This document shows, piece after piece, positions 1-12,400 of a stretch of DNA of 64,000 nt (positions within the stretch are counted from its first letter, which is position 1; each line of letters opens with the position of its first letter). This DNA comes from Alviniconcha marisindica (Eukaryota > Mollusca > Gastropoda > Provannidae), in NCBI GenBank assembly GCA_018857735.1, contig JABMCL010000979.1, positions 1,515,001-1,579,000 of the forward strand. Reading direction: 5' to 3'. The notes beneath the pieces were generated by a model, which was not told the DNA's origin, made no database searches, and saw only the letters and a program-made list of their open reading frames with translations. A program made the translations under genes and the position numbers.

Positions 1-649
1 GCTTTTCCACATACACACAATTCTACAAAGACCATTTACATCCACTGTTCACATTTATGGATCGAGTTTAACTTGCAAAAAAAAAAAAAATGCAAGGTAA
101 CAAAACAGCAGGCCCGGAGTGGGGAATTCAATTCAAAAGACTTTATTGTCCATTGCAATCATAACAATTAAACAGGAATTTGTCTTTGCCCACACCAGCT
201 CTGCCACATTAAATAACGAACTTAAACACATTAAAATAATAACAACATAAGGACATATAACACATAAAAAACAGCTGTCATAAAAGGTAAGTAATGACTA
301 ATACATCCTTCACACGCATTCCTCTATATTAAATCATTTACTGTACACTAAAACATATAACAACGCTTTCAATTTTATACTCAATAACTACTCGTTTCTA
401 TAGTAAAATTTTCAACAAAAATCAAAAAGTTAAGCATTATGCCACGGTTGAGGGGGAAAAGTGTGTGTGTGTGTGTGTGTGTGTGATGGGGGGTGGGGGG
501 TTGTAGATCAGTGTGTGACCCATACATGTAGAACTTGGATGGCAGTAGGATTTGTGGTACGCCTGTTGTGGTACACGCTGGGCTGACAGTTAGGGTGGGG
601 GTTGCACTGAATTGGTGTAGGCGCTGGGGTAAGGTAGAGGGAATGGCTT

Positions 650-1215
650 GGAGGCGGAGGGGTGGAGAAGGTAGATGGCTAGGTACAGGACCGGTCAGGT
701 GAGGGTGGGATGGGGAAGTTGGGAGAGTTGGGATGGGATAGAGGGGTGGAAGGGGGGGGGGGGGGGAATACTTGGGGGTACAAGGGGAGAGGGAGGCAGA
801 GGTGTGGGGAAGGTTGTCTGGATAGGTACAGGACTGGTCAGGTGAGGGTGGGATGGAGAAGTCAGAGGGGTTGGGATGGGATAGAGGGGTGGTGGGGGGG
901 GGGGGGGGGGGGGGGGAGAATACTTGGGGTACAAGGGGAGAGGGAGGCAGAGGTGTGGGGAAGGTTGTCTGGATAGGTACAGGACTGGTCAGGTGAGGGT
1001 GGGATGGGGAAGTCAGAGGGGTTGGGATGGGATAGAGGGGTGGGGGGGGGGGGGGGGGGTACGGGGGAAAGGGGAGAGGGAGGCAGAGGTGTGGGAAAGG
1101 TTGTCTGGATAGGTACAGGACTGGTCAGGTGAGGGTAGGATGGAGAAGTCAGAGGGGTTGGGATGGGATATAGGGGGGGGGGGGGGAGAATATTTGGGGG
1201 TACAAAGGGAGAGGG
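650..1215. repeat. G-rich minisatellite, about 143-bp unit, four copies
   Basis: The anchor aggtacagga starts at 681, 824, 974 and 1111, giving spacings of 143, 150 and 137 bp. Length differences come mainly from an internal run of G that varies from about 10 to 22 bases. Each unit also has several GGG tracts, so G-quadruplex folding on the plus strand is plausible. Open reading frames here are proline-rich on the minus strand and glycine-rich on the plus strand; they are by-products of composition. Confidence 0.9.
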
Positions 1216-1577
1216 AGGGAGAGGAGGTAGGGAGGGGATGATAAAAATTAAAAAAAGTAGAGGGGTTTGGGGAGGTAGACACATGGTACGTAAGCTGGTG
1301 TTTTATGCCCAGTCAACCGGTAGGGCAGAAGTAGAGGTGTGTAGAGAAGTAGATGGTGGAATGGGAGGGGGGCAGATTAGGGTGGAAGCGGGGGTGGGTG
1401 GGGGTTAGACAGGTGGGTGGGGTATGTGGATGGGTGTGGGGGAAGTAGAAGTTTGAGGGCAGGGAACTAAAGTGGGGTGGGGTGGGAGGCGGGGTAAACA
1501 TATTCTACCAGTTATGATTTAGTCATTCTATCATACCAGTGCTAACATCCCTGTGTGTACCATATTGACAAACCCTG

Positions 1578-1858
1578 ATCCAGAGAGAGAGAGAGAGAGT
1601 GAGTAAGTGAGTGAGTGTGTGTGTGAGAGAGAGAGAGAAGCGGGCATCCCTGTACCCTAATTTATATATATAAGTAAATAATAAAGGCACACTGACAGCA
1701 CAATAATCAAAACACCAACAGTCCTACCTTCATTTGTTGCAGTGCCACAAAACGTAAAAACACTTGGATACTGAAACGTTGATTGTAGTTGTTAGACATG
1801 CTTCATGCGCAGCTCTTCATTCCAGAGAGGTGCTTGTGTGGCACAAGATCTCATAAGC

Positions 1859-1918
<60 letters not shown>

Positions 1919-1920
1919 AA
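1578..1920. repeat. GA/GT microsatellites
   Basis: GA runs lie at about 1578-1597 and 1624-1640, with GTGA/GTGT between them, and a long interrupted GA run lies at 1857-1920. Confidence 0.9.
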
Positions 1921-2482
1921 GGCTTCCCTGGATTCAGTGTGGTAGAGCTAGGCTAACAATAAGATGTTTGCACCCTATCAACCACACCTCCTCCGCCTCA
2001 GGATGATCAAACAGACAAACTGTCACGAGTAAACTTAAAATACACATTTCAGCCCTGTAATTTTCACATGTAAAAACTTTGCTCAAATCAATCAGCATCA
2101 AATCAGTCCAGACACAACTATAAAACAAAACATACATGTATTTTATAAACAAACATCAAACAATTTTCCGAAGTTAGTCCCTTGAATATTACCCTTGAAA
2201 AGAACAAATACAGTTAGGACATTCCAGTATTGCTGACCCTTCTACTTAATTCATCATGATACCCAATTTTCAATTTGTTTTATAACTTTGGGCAGAGGTA
2301 AAGGTGTGTACTGGAGTACATTTCCTTGTTCAATGTAAGTGATCATGCCAGACAATTGTTAAACTGGTGTGGCATCTAAAAAGTAAAAGGTAGCAAAGGG
2401 AGTTCACGGAAACAAGTCAATCACTGTAACTGGTCAGATACACTGCCATCTAAATATACATCTAGAGCTCTACTAGCAAACA

Positions 2483-2638
2483 CCCTGCTCCCCATCTAGA
2501 ACACACACACACACACACACCATGGACTCTCTCCCTCTCTCTCTGCTGTTTATTTAATTTTAATTTTTTGAGAACCAGTAAAGCAAAATTAACAGCCAGT
2601 ACGTTTGACTGATTGCTGATTTTGTTTGCGGTATTAAC

Positions 2639-2684
<46 letters not shown>

Positions 2685-2875
2685 TGATCTTAACCAGTAA
2701 AACACCCTGCTCCCTTCCCCATCTAGAACACACACACACCATGCCCTCTCTCTCTGTGTGCTGCTTATTCACTTTATAAAATTTGAGAACCGGTCAAGCA
2801 AAATAACAGCTGGTACATCTGACTGATTGCTAATTTTGTTTGTGGTATATGCTGATCTTAACCAGGAAAATATCG
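2483..2875. repeat. Imperfect direct duplication around a TA microsatellite
   Basis: Two copies start with a ccctgctccc...catctagaacacacac segment (about 2483 and 2703) and continue through a CA run, a CT run, gagaacc, tgactgattgct and attttgtttg. They are separated by a TA run and atgctgatcttaacca. Parts of the unit recur near 49465-49560 in opposite orientation and near 59915-60010, so it probably derives from a dispersed element. Confidence 0.75.
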
Positions 2876-2964
2876 GAAATTACCAGTTAATGCAAACCCT
2901 GGTGCAGCACAGATGTACATGCTGCCCTGAATTTGCCCTGAATTTGACAATCCAGTCTGCATGA

Positions 2965-4896
2965 TCAAATCCTGGGGCCACCGGTGCCAATGCACTGCGT
3001 AACTTTCTCACAGACCTTTGTATGGTTATAGTAGAGAGATGATCCCCGGAACTTTTTCCGGCACAAACAAACAAACACATGCTTCATGTGAAGGGTTCGC
3101 ACGTGGTAGCAGAGGCTCTGTGGTGACGAGAAAAATTTCCCACAATGGTTGCACTCCACATCTTCATGCCTGGGCTTCATTTGTTCCAGAAGGCCCTCAG
3201 CGCACTTCGCCATGTGCATCTTTGCCCTGAACATGGTGGTGAACTCCTGTCCACAGTGCTGGCACGTGGCATGGACTGGTCTACCGATGCCATGCTCTAG
3301 CCTCTTGTGTCTTTGCAAGCCTTTCTCGTGCGAATAGGACAAGGGGCAAAGGTGGCACTGGAACGGTACAACCTTGTCCTCACAGCCTTTAAACCGGCAG
3401 GAGACCTTCATGTGGCATTTCAGCTGCTCTTCTGATGACAAAGGCTTTCTGCATTTACAGCACAGGTACGAAAGTTTCTCGTGTGCCTGTGCAAGGTGAG
3501 CGACGTAGACTTCTGTGCTCGGCATATCCTGATCGCAGATGTAGCACGCCGATGCAGTTGCAGCACTGTTTTCCTCTGCTGAGGTGGAAGGCTGGGAAAC
3601 GCTGTTTGCTTCACTGATGCTACGGTTGGGGCGTTCATCTGAGCTTGAAGAACTGTCATCATTCTCAATAAACTCTGCTGACTTGTACACTTTTTCATGA
3701 CTCTGAACCACAGCAGCATCTGCTCTGCTGGATTTGCTTGGACTTGCAGAAACGTTCTTGCTCTTCAGGCGCTTCTTCTTCTTCTTTTCAGCAGCTGCGG
3801 CCTGTGGACTGCCTTCTGGTGTTAAAGCATCAGTGTCCAGTGAACTTCCTTGGGCACCTGAGGAGGGCTCCACCAGTGCAACGTTGGATTCTGAATTGCT
3901 TCTTTCCCTTCCCAGCTTCTTCTTCTTCTTCTTCTTCTTTTTCTTGGGTGGACTTGTGTCGCTGTTATTTTCCTGGATTTTGTCCTCAACAGCATCACTG
4001 TGACTGCCGGCAACCTCATCTGACCCAAAAGCCTGACCCCAGCCTGACACTGACCAGCTTGAAGTTGAAGCTGACGTACTGCATGGAGTTCCTTGAGCAC
4101 CAGAAGACTCCATGTCAGTTGCTTGTCTTCTCGGGCTGTGTCTTCCTTTTCTGTTCTTCTTTCCTGGGCTGCCTGCGAGCCAGTCTTTTCTCTGCGTTCT
4201 GCCAGAGTGTTGAGCTGAGCTTTCAGTTTGACTCGTTTCAGTTTCAGCAAGCAGTTTAGAAATCTGAGAGAGACCAGCACCAGAGTCAGCCGTCACGTCA
4301 CTGGACGCTGCTTCTTCGTGATCCAAATCTGCAAACTCGGGTACCTGGAAGTCTTCTGCAGTGTGTCTGCCCTTCTTTTTCTTTCTCCGCCTCTTAACAC
4401 CCTCCTCCATATCCATGGCATGATCACTCTTAAGATTCTCCCAGTCACTGTTTTCTCCAGAAACGTTTTTCTGTTCTTTTTTGCTCTTGGTCTTGGAGAC
4501 TGGAGCAAAGTCTTGAAAAGAATCACTGTCGCTCATGCACTCCTTTCTGATGGTGCTGCCGGTGGCAGTGGCATCAACAACTTCAGACTGATGGTGGGTG
4601 GCATCCAAGTCACTGGTGGGGTCTGCGGGTGTCACTTTATTATCAGAATCAAACAGTGAACGCTTTTCCTTCCCTGCCTTCTTCTTATCCTTCCTAAGCT
4701 CTGCGGAATTAGCTTCATTGAACAATGAGCAGCCCTTAACTTTCTCAGCGGATTTCACCTTCTTCGCAGAGACGCAATAGTCCATGTCTTGATCAGAGTC
4801 CTCAGGCTGAGTGGACACAGAATCGGAGTTCCTTTTTCCTTTCCGTTTCCTATTCCACTCATGGTGCCCCTTTTTCGTGGGTGTAGCCTCTTTCAT
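2965..4896 (-). CDS. C2H2 zinc-finger protein with lysine-rich N-terminal half
   Basis: A 643-residue protein encoded in one exon. The N-terminal two thirds is low-complexity: acidic and serine-rich blocks alternate with basic stretches such as KKKKKK runs near residues 325 and 377, which look like nuclear localisation signals. The C-terminal third carries five or six C2H2-type fingers: CYICDQD...HLAQAH, CCKCRK...H, CHLCPLSY...HKRLEH, CQHCGQEF...H, CNHCGKFF...HVRTLH, and a final degenerate CLCRKKF...H. This architecture points to a nuclear DNA- or RNA-binding protein. I do not recognise an ortholog. The start is set at 4896 because an in-frame TGA lies just upstream, at about 4927-4929, and the first ATG after it is here. 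A splice acceptor (ttgttgcag read on the minus strand) lies near 4955, so a 5' non-coding exon is expected further upstream. The gene is head-to-head with MRPL51. Confidence 0.85.
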   Translation of the reverse strand: MKEATPTKKGHHEWNRKRKGKRNSDSVSTQPEDSDQDMDYCVSAKKVKSAEKVKGCSLFNEANSAELRKDKKKAGKEKRSLFDSDNKVTPADPTSDLDATHHQSEVVDATATGSTIRKECMSDSDSFQDFAPVSKTKSKKEQKNVSGENSDWENLKSDHAMDMEEGVKRRRKKKKGRHTAEDFQVPEFADLDHEEAASSDVTADSGAGLSQISKLLAETETSQTESSAQHSGRTQRKDWLAGSPGKKNRKGRHSPRRQATDMESSGAQGTPCSTSASTSSWSVSGWGQAFGSDEVAGSHSDAVEDKIQENNSDTSPPKKKKKKKKKKLGRERSNSESNVALVEPSSGAQGSSLDTDALTPEGSPQAAAAEKKKKKRLKSKNVSASPSKSSRADAAVVQSHEKVYKSAEFIENDDSSSSSDERPNRSISEANSVSQPSTSAEENSAATASACYICDQDMPSTEVYVAHLAQAHEKLSYLCCKCRKPLSSEEQLKCHMKVSCRFKGCEDKVVPFQCHLCPLSYSHEKGLQRHKRLEHGIGRPVHATCQHCGQEFTTMFRAKMHMAKCAEGLLEQMKPRHEDVECNHCGKFFSSPQSLCYHVRTLHMKHVFVCLCRKKFRGSSLYYNHTKVCEKVTQCIGTGGPRI

Positions 4897-6172
4897 GGTA
4901 CTCGGCCAGCAAGATGACTTCACCTCTCAGTCTCCCAGTGCAACCTGTCCCTGCAACACACAAATAGTTTCAAAGCATTTTTTTATTTATTTTTTATCAT
5001 ATTCATAATAACACTTCACAGCCATACAAAAACATAAGAGACAATTCCCATTTCATCATGGCACAACAGGCAGGTCAAATCTGAAGGAGAACTGCACTCA
5101 CTGGCCAGACTTGTCTTAGCTACTAAGAATATATTTAGTAACATTAAACATAAGACGATCTGGATGCACTAAAACTGTAAAAGAACTAATTTTAAAAAGG
5201 GCTTTAAGTTTAAGTTATTAACTAAACTCTCTCTCTCTCTCCAATCAATAATGTTGAAAAATATAAGACAAAAATAACTGAATCAGATCCATGTACACAC
5301 ATGTCTCTAAAGTCTAATTTAATAAAAATCTTAAAATGTATTCTCTCAATATTGTGGCAGACTCCTAGTCCTAACATGAACCAAAAAGAAGAGAATAAAA
5401 ATAAAACAGTCAAAACAAAAGAAATCTGCTGGAACAGTTTATGCAAGGCAGTTCTTACTAATAACTAAGTATGGCATGCACTTTCTTCTTCTTCTTCTTT
5501 TTTAAATAAGAGAGTTATAAACAATTTGAACAACTTGCCACCCAACATTGTATTTTGTATTAGCAGGTACACTAAATTCCGTCAAAAAACTCCTACAGTC
5601 CTAGTCCTACTCCTACTGAGTCCTACTGGCTACTCCTAGACCTAGATAAAGATCTATGAACATTGGGAACAGAAAATACACTGCGAAAGATAACCGACGA
5701 AAACAAACCAGGCCAATACACACAGCACTCCTACAAAGAATAATGTTGACCATTATTATACACCAAAATACGACTTAGCACTATCACTGTATCAGGCAAA
5801 AGGGTAAAGACTAAAGAGCCTACGACTTTTACCGTTTTAGTTTGTAGTTTTTAACTTAAATACGAGCCGTAAATTCACAACGACGATCTATGATATAATG
5901 AAAATGATATGATATGATGATATGAAAGAGAGGAATAATTGTGGAGAGCGCATGAGAAACTCAACAAATCTTCCAAAGTCCTAGCGCCTTACCGTGCTCT
6001 AAGGTGAAACTACTTAATTTAAAAATCAAAGCAAGAACGTGGGCGCCATGAATCAAACGCAGAGTTAGTTGCTCTTGTTTAAACTATTTACAGTACTCTA
6101 CTGAAATATAGAGGACATTGGCAAAATAATGACAGAAGCTGAACCGGGAGTAAATACCATTATATTTTGCAT

Positions 6173-6189
6173 ACGCGCGCGCGCACGCA

Positions 6190-6262
<73 letters not shown>
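6173..6262. repeat. CG/CA dinucleotide microsatellite
   Basis: Alternating purine-pyrimidine tract running from gcgcgcgc through gcac repeats into a long CA run. It lies in the divergent promoter interval and could adopt Z-DNA. Confidence 0.95.
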
Positions 6263-6264
<2 letters not shown>

Positions 6265-7500
6265 GCATCCTCAGCCGGTAGTGAGTGAGACAGGCATAAC
6301 TTTTACTGAATTGTTATGGTGATTTCATTCGCAGGAATTGACTAAAAGTTGGGGGAGATTTCAGTTTTGTCGTGTACAATTCTATTTATTCGCCATTCAA
6401 CATAGAATGAAGAGTCGAGCTGATTGCAATCGTACAAACGGACGAGTTGGCCATATTGGTGTTTTTCTGCTAAACAGTTGGTCAAGGGATAGCAGTCACT
6501 GAAAACGTTTCAATAAGGGACACAACTGTCATCCGGTCAAATTCAGGCAACATGGATTGAAAGGTGACTTTTCTTGCTAATTTACAAATAAATGCATGTA
6601 GTATGGCATATATGGTCAGGAAATGAATCCCTCGAGGCAAATATCCAAGGAGGCGGTCGGAAATTCCTGGAACATTTTAAACGGCATTAGACAAATAGAT
6701 TATCATCCATACCATACAGGGTCATTATTATAAAATAGAACCAACCAAAAATTTGCAACAAAAAGTGAGTTTTATCATATTTGTGTTTTTCATTTTCATT
6801 TTTTCATTTTTATAATGCTCCTTTGACGTTGGTCTAGATCTAGTTTCCGAGGAACAGTGCACGCTTCCCGAGTGCTGATTAGGGCAAAACAATGAATCGA
6901 TCGTATACTGAGGACTCGAGCGTTTACACTTATACTGTTATAGACTAGTTAATCAAATCAAACTCACTTTTGCTGCAAATGTTGGCTTCATTCGCTAGAT
7001 ATGACCCTTATTCTTCCAGATATGGGTTTGTAAGGATTGGGTTCAAATAAATAATTGTCAAGTGTCATTCTTCGGAAAAGTATGCAAATTTTATTCACAG
7101 ACACAGGGTGCTACCAGCTATAACACGCATAGATCAGTGATTGGGGAGGGGGGGGGGGGGGGGGGGTATCATCATACAGACCAAAATAACAGCAGCTTGC
7201 TTGTTTATTTCTTCGTCCAGATTCTGCCCTTCACTGACTGGACTTGTAGTGCGGGGAGGAATGCGGAGCCACGGCTGAGATCACACAGAGTTTGCAAATC
7301 GATCTAGTGTTGAGTGACACGGCAGCCACCAGTGAGCCGTAACTTGCTGAATCGATGTTCAGTCATTTTGCTTGTGGCGATGTGGCCAAAATGCGTATGA
7401 CACCCAAAAATGCAATATTTACGCAAAATGTTGCAATGAGCGCAACCCCATTTGTTGTTTGTTTCTTTGGAGGGTGTGTGTGTGTTTGGGGGGAGGAGGT

Positions 7501-7502
<2 letters not shown>

Positions 7503-7560
<58 letters not shown>
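7503..7560. repeat. TA microsatellite
   Basis: An uninterrupted TA run of about 58 bp. Tyr-Ile and Ile-Tyr repeats in the frames across it are artefacts. Confidence 0.95.
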
Positions 7561-7562
<2 letters not shown>

Positions 7563-7740
7563 TGTGTTGTGTGGTGTGTTGTTTTTGCCATGCACTAATT
7601 CATCTTCAGGTACTGAGGTAGACAAGGAGTGTGGACAGTTCATCACTGGACAGTTCACCACAGAAAAATGACAACTTCTAGGACAGTTCACCACCAGTAA
7701 CTCACTAACTGTCACCATTGACATTGTCTATTGAGTTGAT

Positions 7741-7925
7741 TGACTAGTGGTAAGGTGTTAGGCTGGTAAACAGAGGGACCTTGGTTCGAATCTGCTTCAA
7801 GTTCAACTCTTCTTTCTCTTCAAAAGTTGTGGTCTGTGGACGCCGTCTTGTGTCACTGCCTATCTTGATGCAGGAGTCATTCTGTTGGTGACAGTGTAGC
7901 CATAGGTATATAATTTCCCTCTTTC
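7741..7925 (+). repeat. tRNA-derived SINE-like copy
   Basis: The 5' part reads like a decayed tRNA: ggtaaggtgttaggctgg (A-box region) followed by ggttcgaatc (B-box) near 7792. The tail, from gttcaactcttc through ggagtcattctgttggtgac to gtgtagcc, matches the copy at 22610-22830 (gttcacctctctt, gcagactcattctggtggtga, gtgtagcc). Two sites sharing both head and tail support a SINE family. A functional tRNA gene is unlikely because the fold is not preserved. Confidence 0.75.
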
Positions 7926-8132
7926 TTCCCCCACATCCATACACCTCCCCTCCCTCCCACCCCTTCTCTCTGTCCCTAATAAGCCTTCCGGTTTCTGTGG
8001 ATGCTAAGCACCATGTTTACTATTTTTACATGTGTGTGTTTCATTTTCAGGCACTCCTTGAAGACAGTCACTGCCGCACCTCACCTCACAGTTGATTGTG
8101 CCACCACAGCTTCAGTACACAGCAGACTAAAA

Positions 8133-9361
8133 ATGCTGACTCTGCAAAAAGCCTTTAGCCAGCTGCGCCTGGTTATTAACGCAGCAACAGTAAATGCAAG
8201 CAGGTGTTCGCAAATTTCAACATTCGCACATAAAGTGAGCCCACAGGCGCAGCTGCTGCCATCCAAAGCTGCTCCACAGTCAGTGGGCAGAGTGTGCACC
8301 CTGTGGTACTCCACAAAGCCTGGCCCAAAGAAAGGTGAAGACAATGCCAAGGTGAAGAGTTACGATCCACCATCACCTTACAGAAACCCTGGCCCTCGAC
8401 GCTATGGCTATGAACCACATTTTTTCACTGGTGGTAAGTAGTGCAGTAAATGAAATTATGGTAAGCAGTGCAATAAATGAAATTAATAATAATGTACTAT
8501 CATGTTTACGTTATATTTATTAAATCACTGTAAATTCGCTAAGTGGAGTACAACATCACTTATATTAAACATCATTAATCACATTCATTGTGGGGGGGGG
8601 GGGATCTTGGTCAAAATTGTTCTTTATTGTCACTATATAAAAAAAAAAAGGTATTTAGTCTGAACATTCTTGAATAATACATCATTTGTGTTATAATAAT
8701 ACTAAATTTGATAATTTTTGAAATTATGAGTGAATTGTTACTTTCTGTCTAGAGGACTTAAAGAAATAGTAAAGAAATTCTTGTTCACCACAGCATGCCT
8801 CTCCTGACCATGGGTAAACAATAAAGTCTGTTAGGTGCAGACATGCTGACCAGCTGTCATTCACCGATTCGGTACAGACATGCTGACCAGATGTCATTCC
8901 CTGAGTCAGTACAGACATGCTGACCAGATGTCATTCACTGGTTCAGTACAGACATGCTGACCAGATGTCATTCCCTGAGTCAGTACAGACATACTGACCA
9001 GATGTCATTCACTGATTCAGTACAGATATGCTGACCAGATGTCATTCCCTGAGTCAGTACAGACATGCTGACCAGATGTCATTCACTGATTCAGTACAGA
9101 CATGCTGACCAGATGTCATTCCCTGAGTCAGTACAGACATGCTGACCAGATGTCATTCCCTGAGTCAGTGCAGACATGCTGACCAGATGTCACTCACTGA
9201 TTCAGTACAGACATGCTGACCAGATGTCATTCCCTGAGTCAGTGCAGACATGCTGACCAGATGTCATTCCCTGAGTCAGTGCAGACATACTGACCAGATG
9301 TCATTCACTGGTTCAGTACAGACTTGCTGACCAGATGTCATTCATTCACTGATTCAGACTT

Positions 9362-9425
<64 letters not shown>

Positions 9426-12400
9426 CTGATTTGATCAAATTACATCATTGTTCATGTTGTAGTGGCAGCTAGCTTCTTTTTGCATTTCCATGTAATGGTT
9501 GGTTGCTGCTATAATTTATTACAATAAAAATAATATGAGTAGCGTTATAAATTGTTTACTCGCATGTTTGTACTTTTGTCAGTAAAGTGTTATTATTAGT
9601 AGTCATAGTATTATTTCTGTCAAGGACTGGGCTCTGTCAGAGCTGGTGGAGTTTTGTACCTTGTATATATATATATATATTACTTGCACGCCAGGTGGAT
9701 TACTGTAGGCCTTTGTTGTTGTGTTTGTGTGATGTCTTTCAAGCCTAATGAACTCCCATGTGTGTTGAGAAAAGTGACTGTTTTTTCTTGGGGCTAATCT
9801 TGATCAGTTCCGTGTTCTACTTTTGTGTTTCACAGGTCTTCTGCCTCGTGGTATCGATACCCCGATCAAGAGTCTGGCCAAGTACAAACCCAAAGACAGC
9901 TGGAACAGAAAGAGGGCACTGAAAGGACAAAACGACTTCATTGGTAGGTCAGACCACTTCGCACTGTTGCGATCAGACAGTGCAATAGGTTATTTTTGAC
10001 GCTATTTCATTTAGCGATTTATATCACTGATTTGTTTCTTAGTGACAGAGTCGCTAATTGAAGGTCTTCCTGGATGTAGTCATAACAGATTTGGGGGGGG
10101 GGGGGGGGGGGGGGGCTCTGAACTGAGGACAAAATTGTTAGGTCATCTATCTACCTGTGAACTTAGGACAAAATAACTTCATTGTGTGTATCTGCCTGTG
10201 AACTTAGGACAAAGTGACTTCATTGTTAGGTCATCTCTCTACCTGTGAACTTGGGGCAAAATGACTTCATTGTTAGATCATCTACCTGGCACTGTCAGTG
10301 TCCCAGTAAGAGTACAAAAACAGTAGGTTATTTCTTGGGCTATAACTGCACTGCGGTAGAGTCAAAAATCAAAGGTCTTCCCATTAGTGGTTGGGACAGA
10401 ACCTGAGCTCTGAACTTTGGACAAAATGATTTGATTGGTAGGTCAGCTACCTTACTCTGTCACAGATAGACAGTGCAATAAGTTACTTTTAGTGATATCA
10501 TTTGCTCTAGTAGAGTCGCTAGTCAAAGATCTTCTCACTTCTCAGGTACAGTCATTACAGTTAACACCAACAGGTGGGACAGAAAGGGGGCTCTCAAGTT
10601 AGGACAAAAGGACTCCATTGGTGGGTCAACCATATCACAGTCAGACGTGATGGATGAACTGTATCTTTGCAAATCATTGTCACTTTCAGCAGCAACATGG
10701 TGGAGAAAATATAGCAACTGGAGGAGTCGCACTTGAGGCATTCGAATACTTGGTCATTTTTCACCCACAAAACACAAATGTTGCACATTGCTTCTGTTTC
10801 ATAAAGAGAGACAAACTGTTTTGTGTTCCTAAAGTTAGTAATTGTGGGGCCTAGCTGAGGACTATTTGAAGTTTAATGGAGAACTTTAAGCAGCCAAAAT
10901 TTGACATGAGTTGTCAGCATTTTCAGCCACTGTAATTTCTCATTCAAACTCTGCTCATTGTTCTGTTAATAAATAGCAATGTCAGCTTACTTGAACTCTT
11001 TCATCCCTGAAAACTGCTACAGCGGTTGAGAGACTCTTTCCCTTCATTCCTGAGAACCGCTAGAGAGGGGCAGTCATGAACACTCCCTTCCTTCCGGCCG
11101 GCCACTGCAGCGGTTCTGCCTTTGAAATCCGCGCCTATCTGTCACATGGTCAGCAGGTCAGTTCCCCCTGGCCAGTGTAACGGGACCTGAGGAATGTTTT
11201 GATAAGCCGCACAATGCTTTGATTAGCGTGCCTGCCACTGCCAGAGTGTGGGAAAGTGTCCAGTGCACAAAATTTGTCCATTTCTAGGGATGGGGTTAGG
11301 TTATTCTGTACAGTTGGAAAAATGGCGGCAGATGAGTACAACGACAGTGATCAGTTCTCTAACGATGATGTTTATGACAATCTGGGCGAAAATGATTTTG
11401 ATCTGTTTGACCTGACAGGAGAGGAGAGAGCAGAGCTTGCAAATGCATTTAAAGATGATAGTGAGAGTGGTGACGAACTGGATGATGAAAACCTGCCATT
11501 GTTTTTTACCGGCTCAGCCACGTTTTGAGTGGACAGGTGGGGACACTGCTGTGACACGAGACATACCTCTGATGTCCAGTGCAGATGTGTACATAGACAT
11601 AGTAAATATAGTTGTCCAGAGTTACCGTGCAAACATTGTGTATATATATGATAGAGACGGCACATGGATTACACTAAAATGAAACAATCATATTGTGAAC
11701 TCATACTTCCTACTCTTGTGCAAACCATCACCTTTTCATCGCCATTTCAAGGACACAGACAATGTGACAAACAGAATTTCTAGAGACAGTTTCTATGTGG
11801 ATGTTATCTGGGACATCAGACTGTAAGTAGGGAGCATGTTCCATTTCTCTTGGCATGTTCTGTGGGCCTGCAAAACGTTGGTTTCGTCTGTTTGTCTTAA
11901 AAAAGGTATGTGTCACCTTTATTTGCACCTGTGTGTCACCCTCCTGGTGACAGTGACTCTGAAAGTGTGACCACTGCCTTCTGACTTCATTTACCTACAC
12001 AGCGATATATAGGTTGCCATGGTTTTAGTAAGAGCTTGCAGACACAGATGACTCAAACCCACATACCCTCTTTCATACATTTTTTCCTTATGAAAACCCA
12101 GGAATGGAAGGACTGTTATGTACATAGGAACATAGGAATAAGGGGAAGTAATGCCAAATACGAAACAGGGATGAAAGAGTTAAATGAGGTGAAACAAAAC
12201 AAATCAATGTTGTACTTGTAGGGGCACGGTTTGGTTGTGTTTTTGATTCCATGCTATCACAACTTCCCTAGCAAGGACTAGTTGTTAGCACAGATTTTGA
12301 CTGAACCTAAACTACAATCCTTGTAAAAAAATAATTTTTTTCAGTGTCATGGTGATAGATAAGGAGAAATAAGTTTTTGGAGTTTGAGTTCCCTGTCCTC

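Larger units (their letters stand above)
1..2964. other. Gene-poor flank downstream of the zinc-finger gene
   Basis: I find no convincing coding sequence here. The stretch holds a GT microsatellite (about 462-484), a G-rich minisatellite (650-1215), GA microsatellites (1578-1640 and 1857-1920), a TA microsatellite (2643-2683) and a direct duplication (2483-2875). The part next to 2964 is probably the 3' UTR of the minus-strand zinc-finger gene. Around 130-200 there is an A/T-rich segment with a tttattgtc motif that resembles the 3' tail of some LINE or SINE families, but I cannot assign it. Confidence 0.6.
4924..8050. promoter_or_regulatory. Divergent promoter region between the zinc-finger gene and MRPL51
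   Basis: About 3.1 kb with no coding sequence lies between two genes read in opposite directions. It should hold the 5' non-coding exons and start sites of both. An acceptor for the zinc-finger gene lies near 4955 (minus strand), and one for MRPL51 ends at 8050 (ttttcag on the plus strand). It also contains a CA/CG microsatellite, a G run (7145-7166), a TA microsatellite (about 7503-7560) and a SINE-like copy (7741-7925). I cannot place exact start sites. Confidence 0.6.

Noticed and set aside
862..1284. Proline-rich 140-codon minus-strand frame
   Set aside because: It arises from the G-rich satellite on the opposite strand.
4897..4923. Nine-residue N-terminal extension of the zinc-finger protein
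   Set aside because: It would start at GTG just after an in-frame TGA; the first ATG is at 4896.
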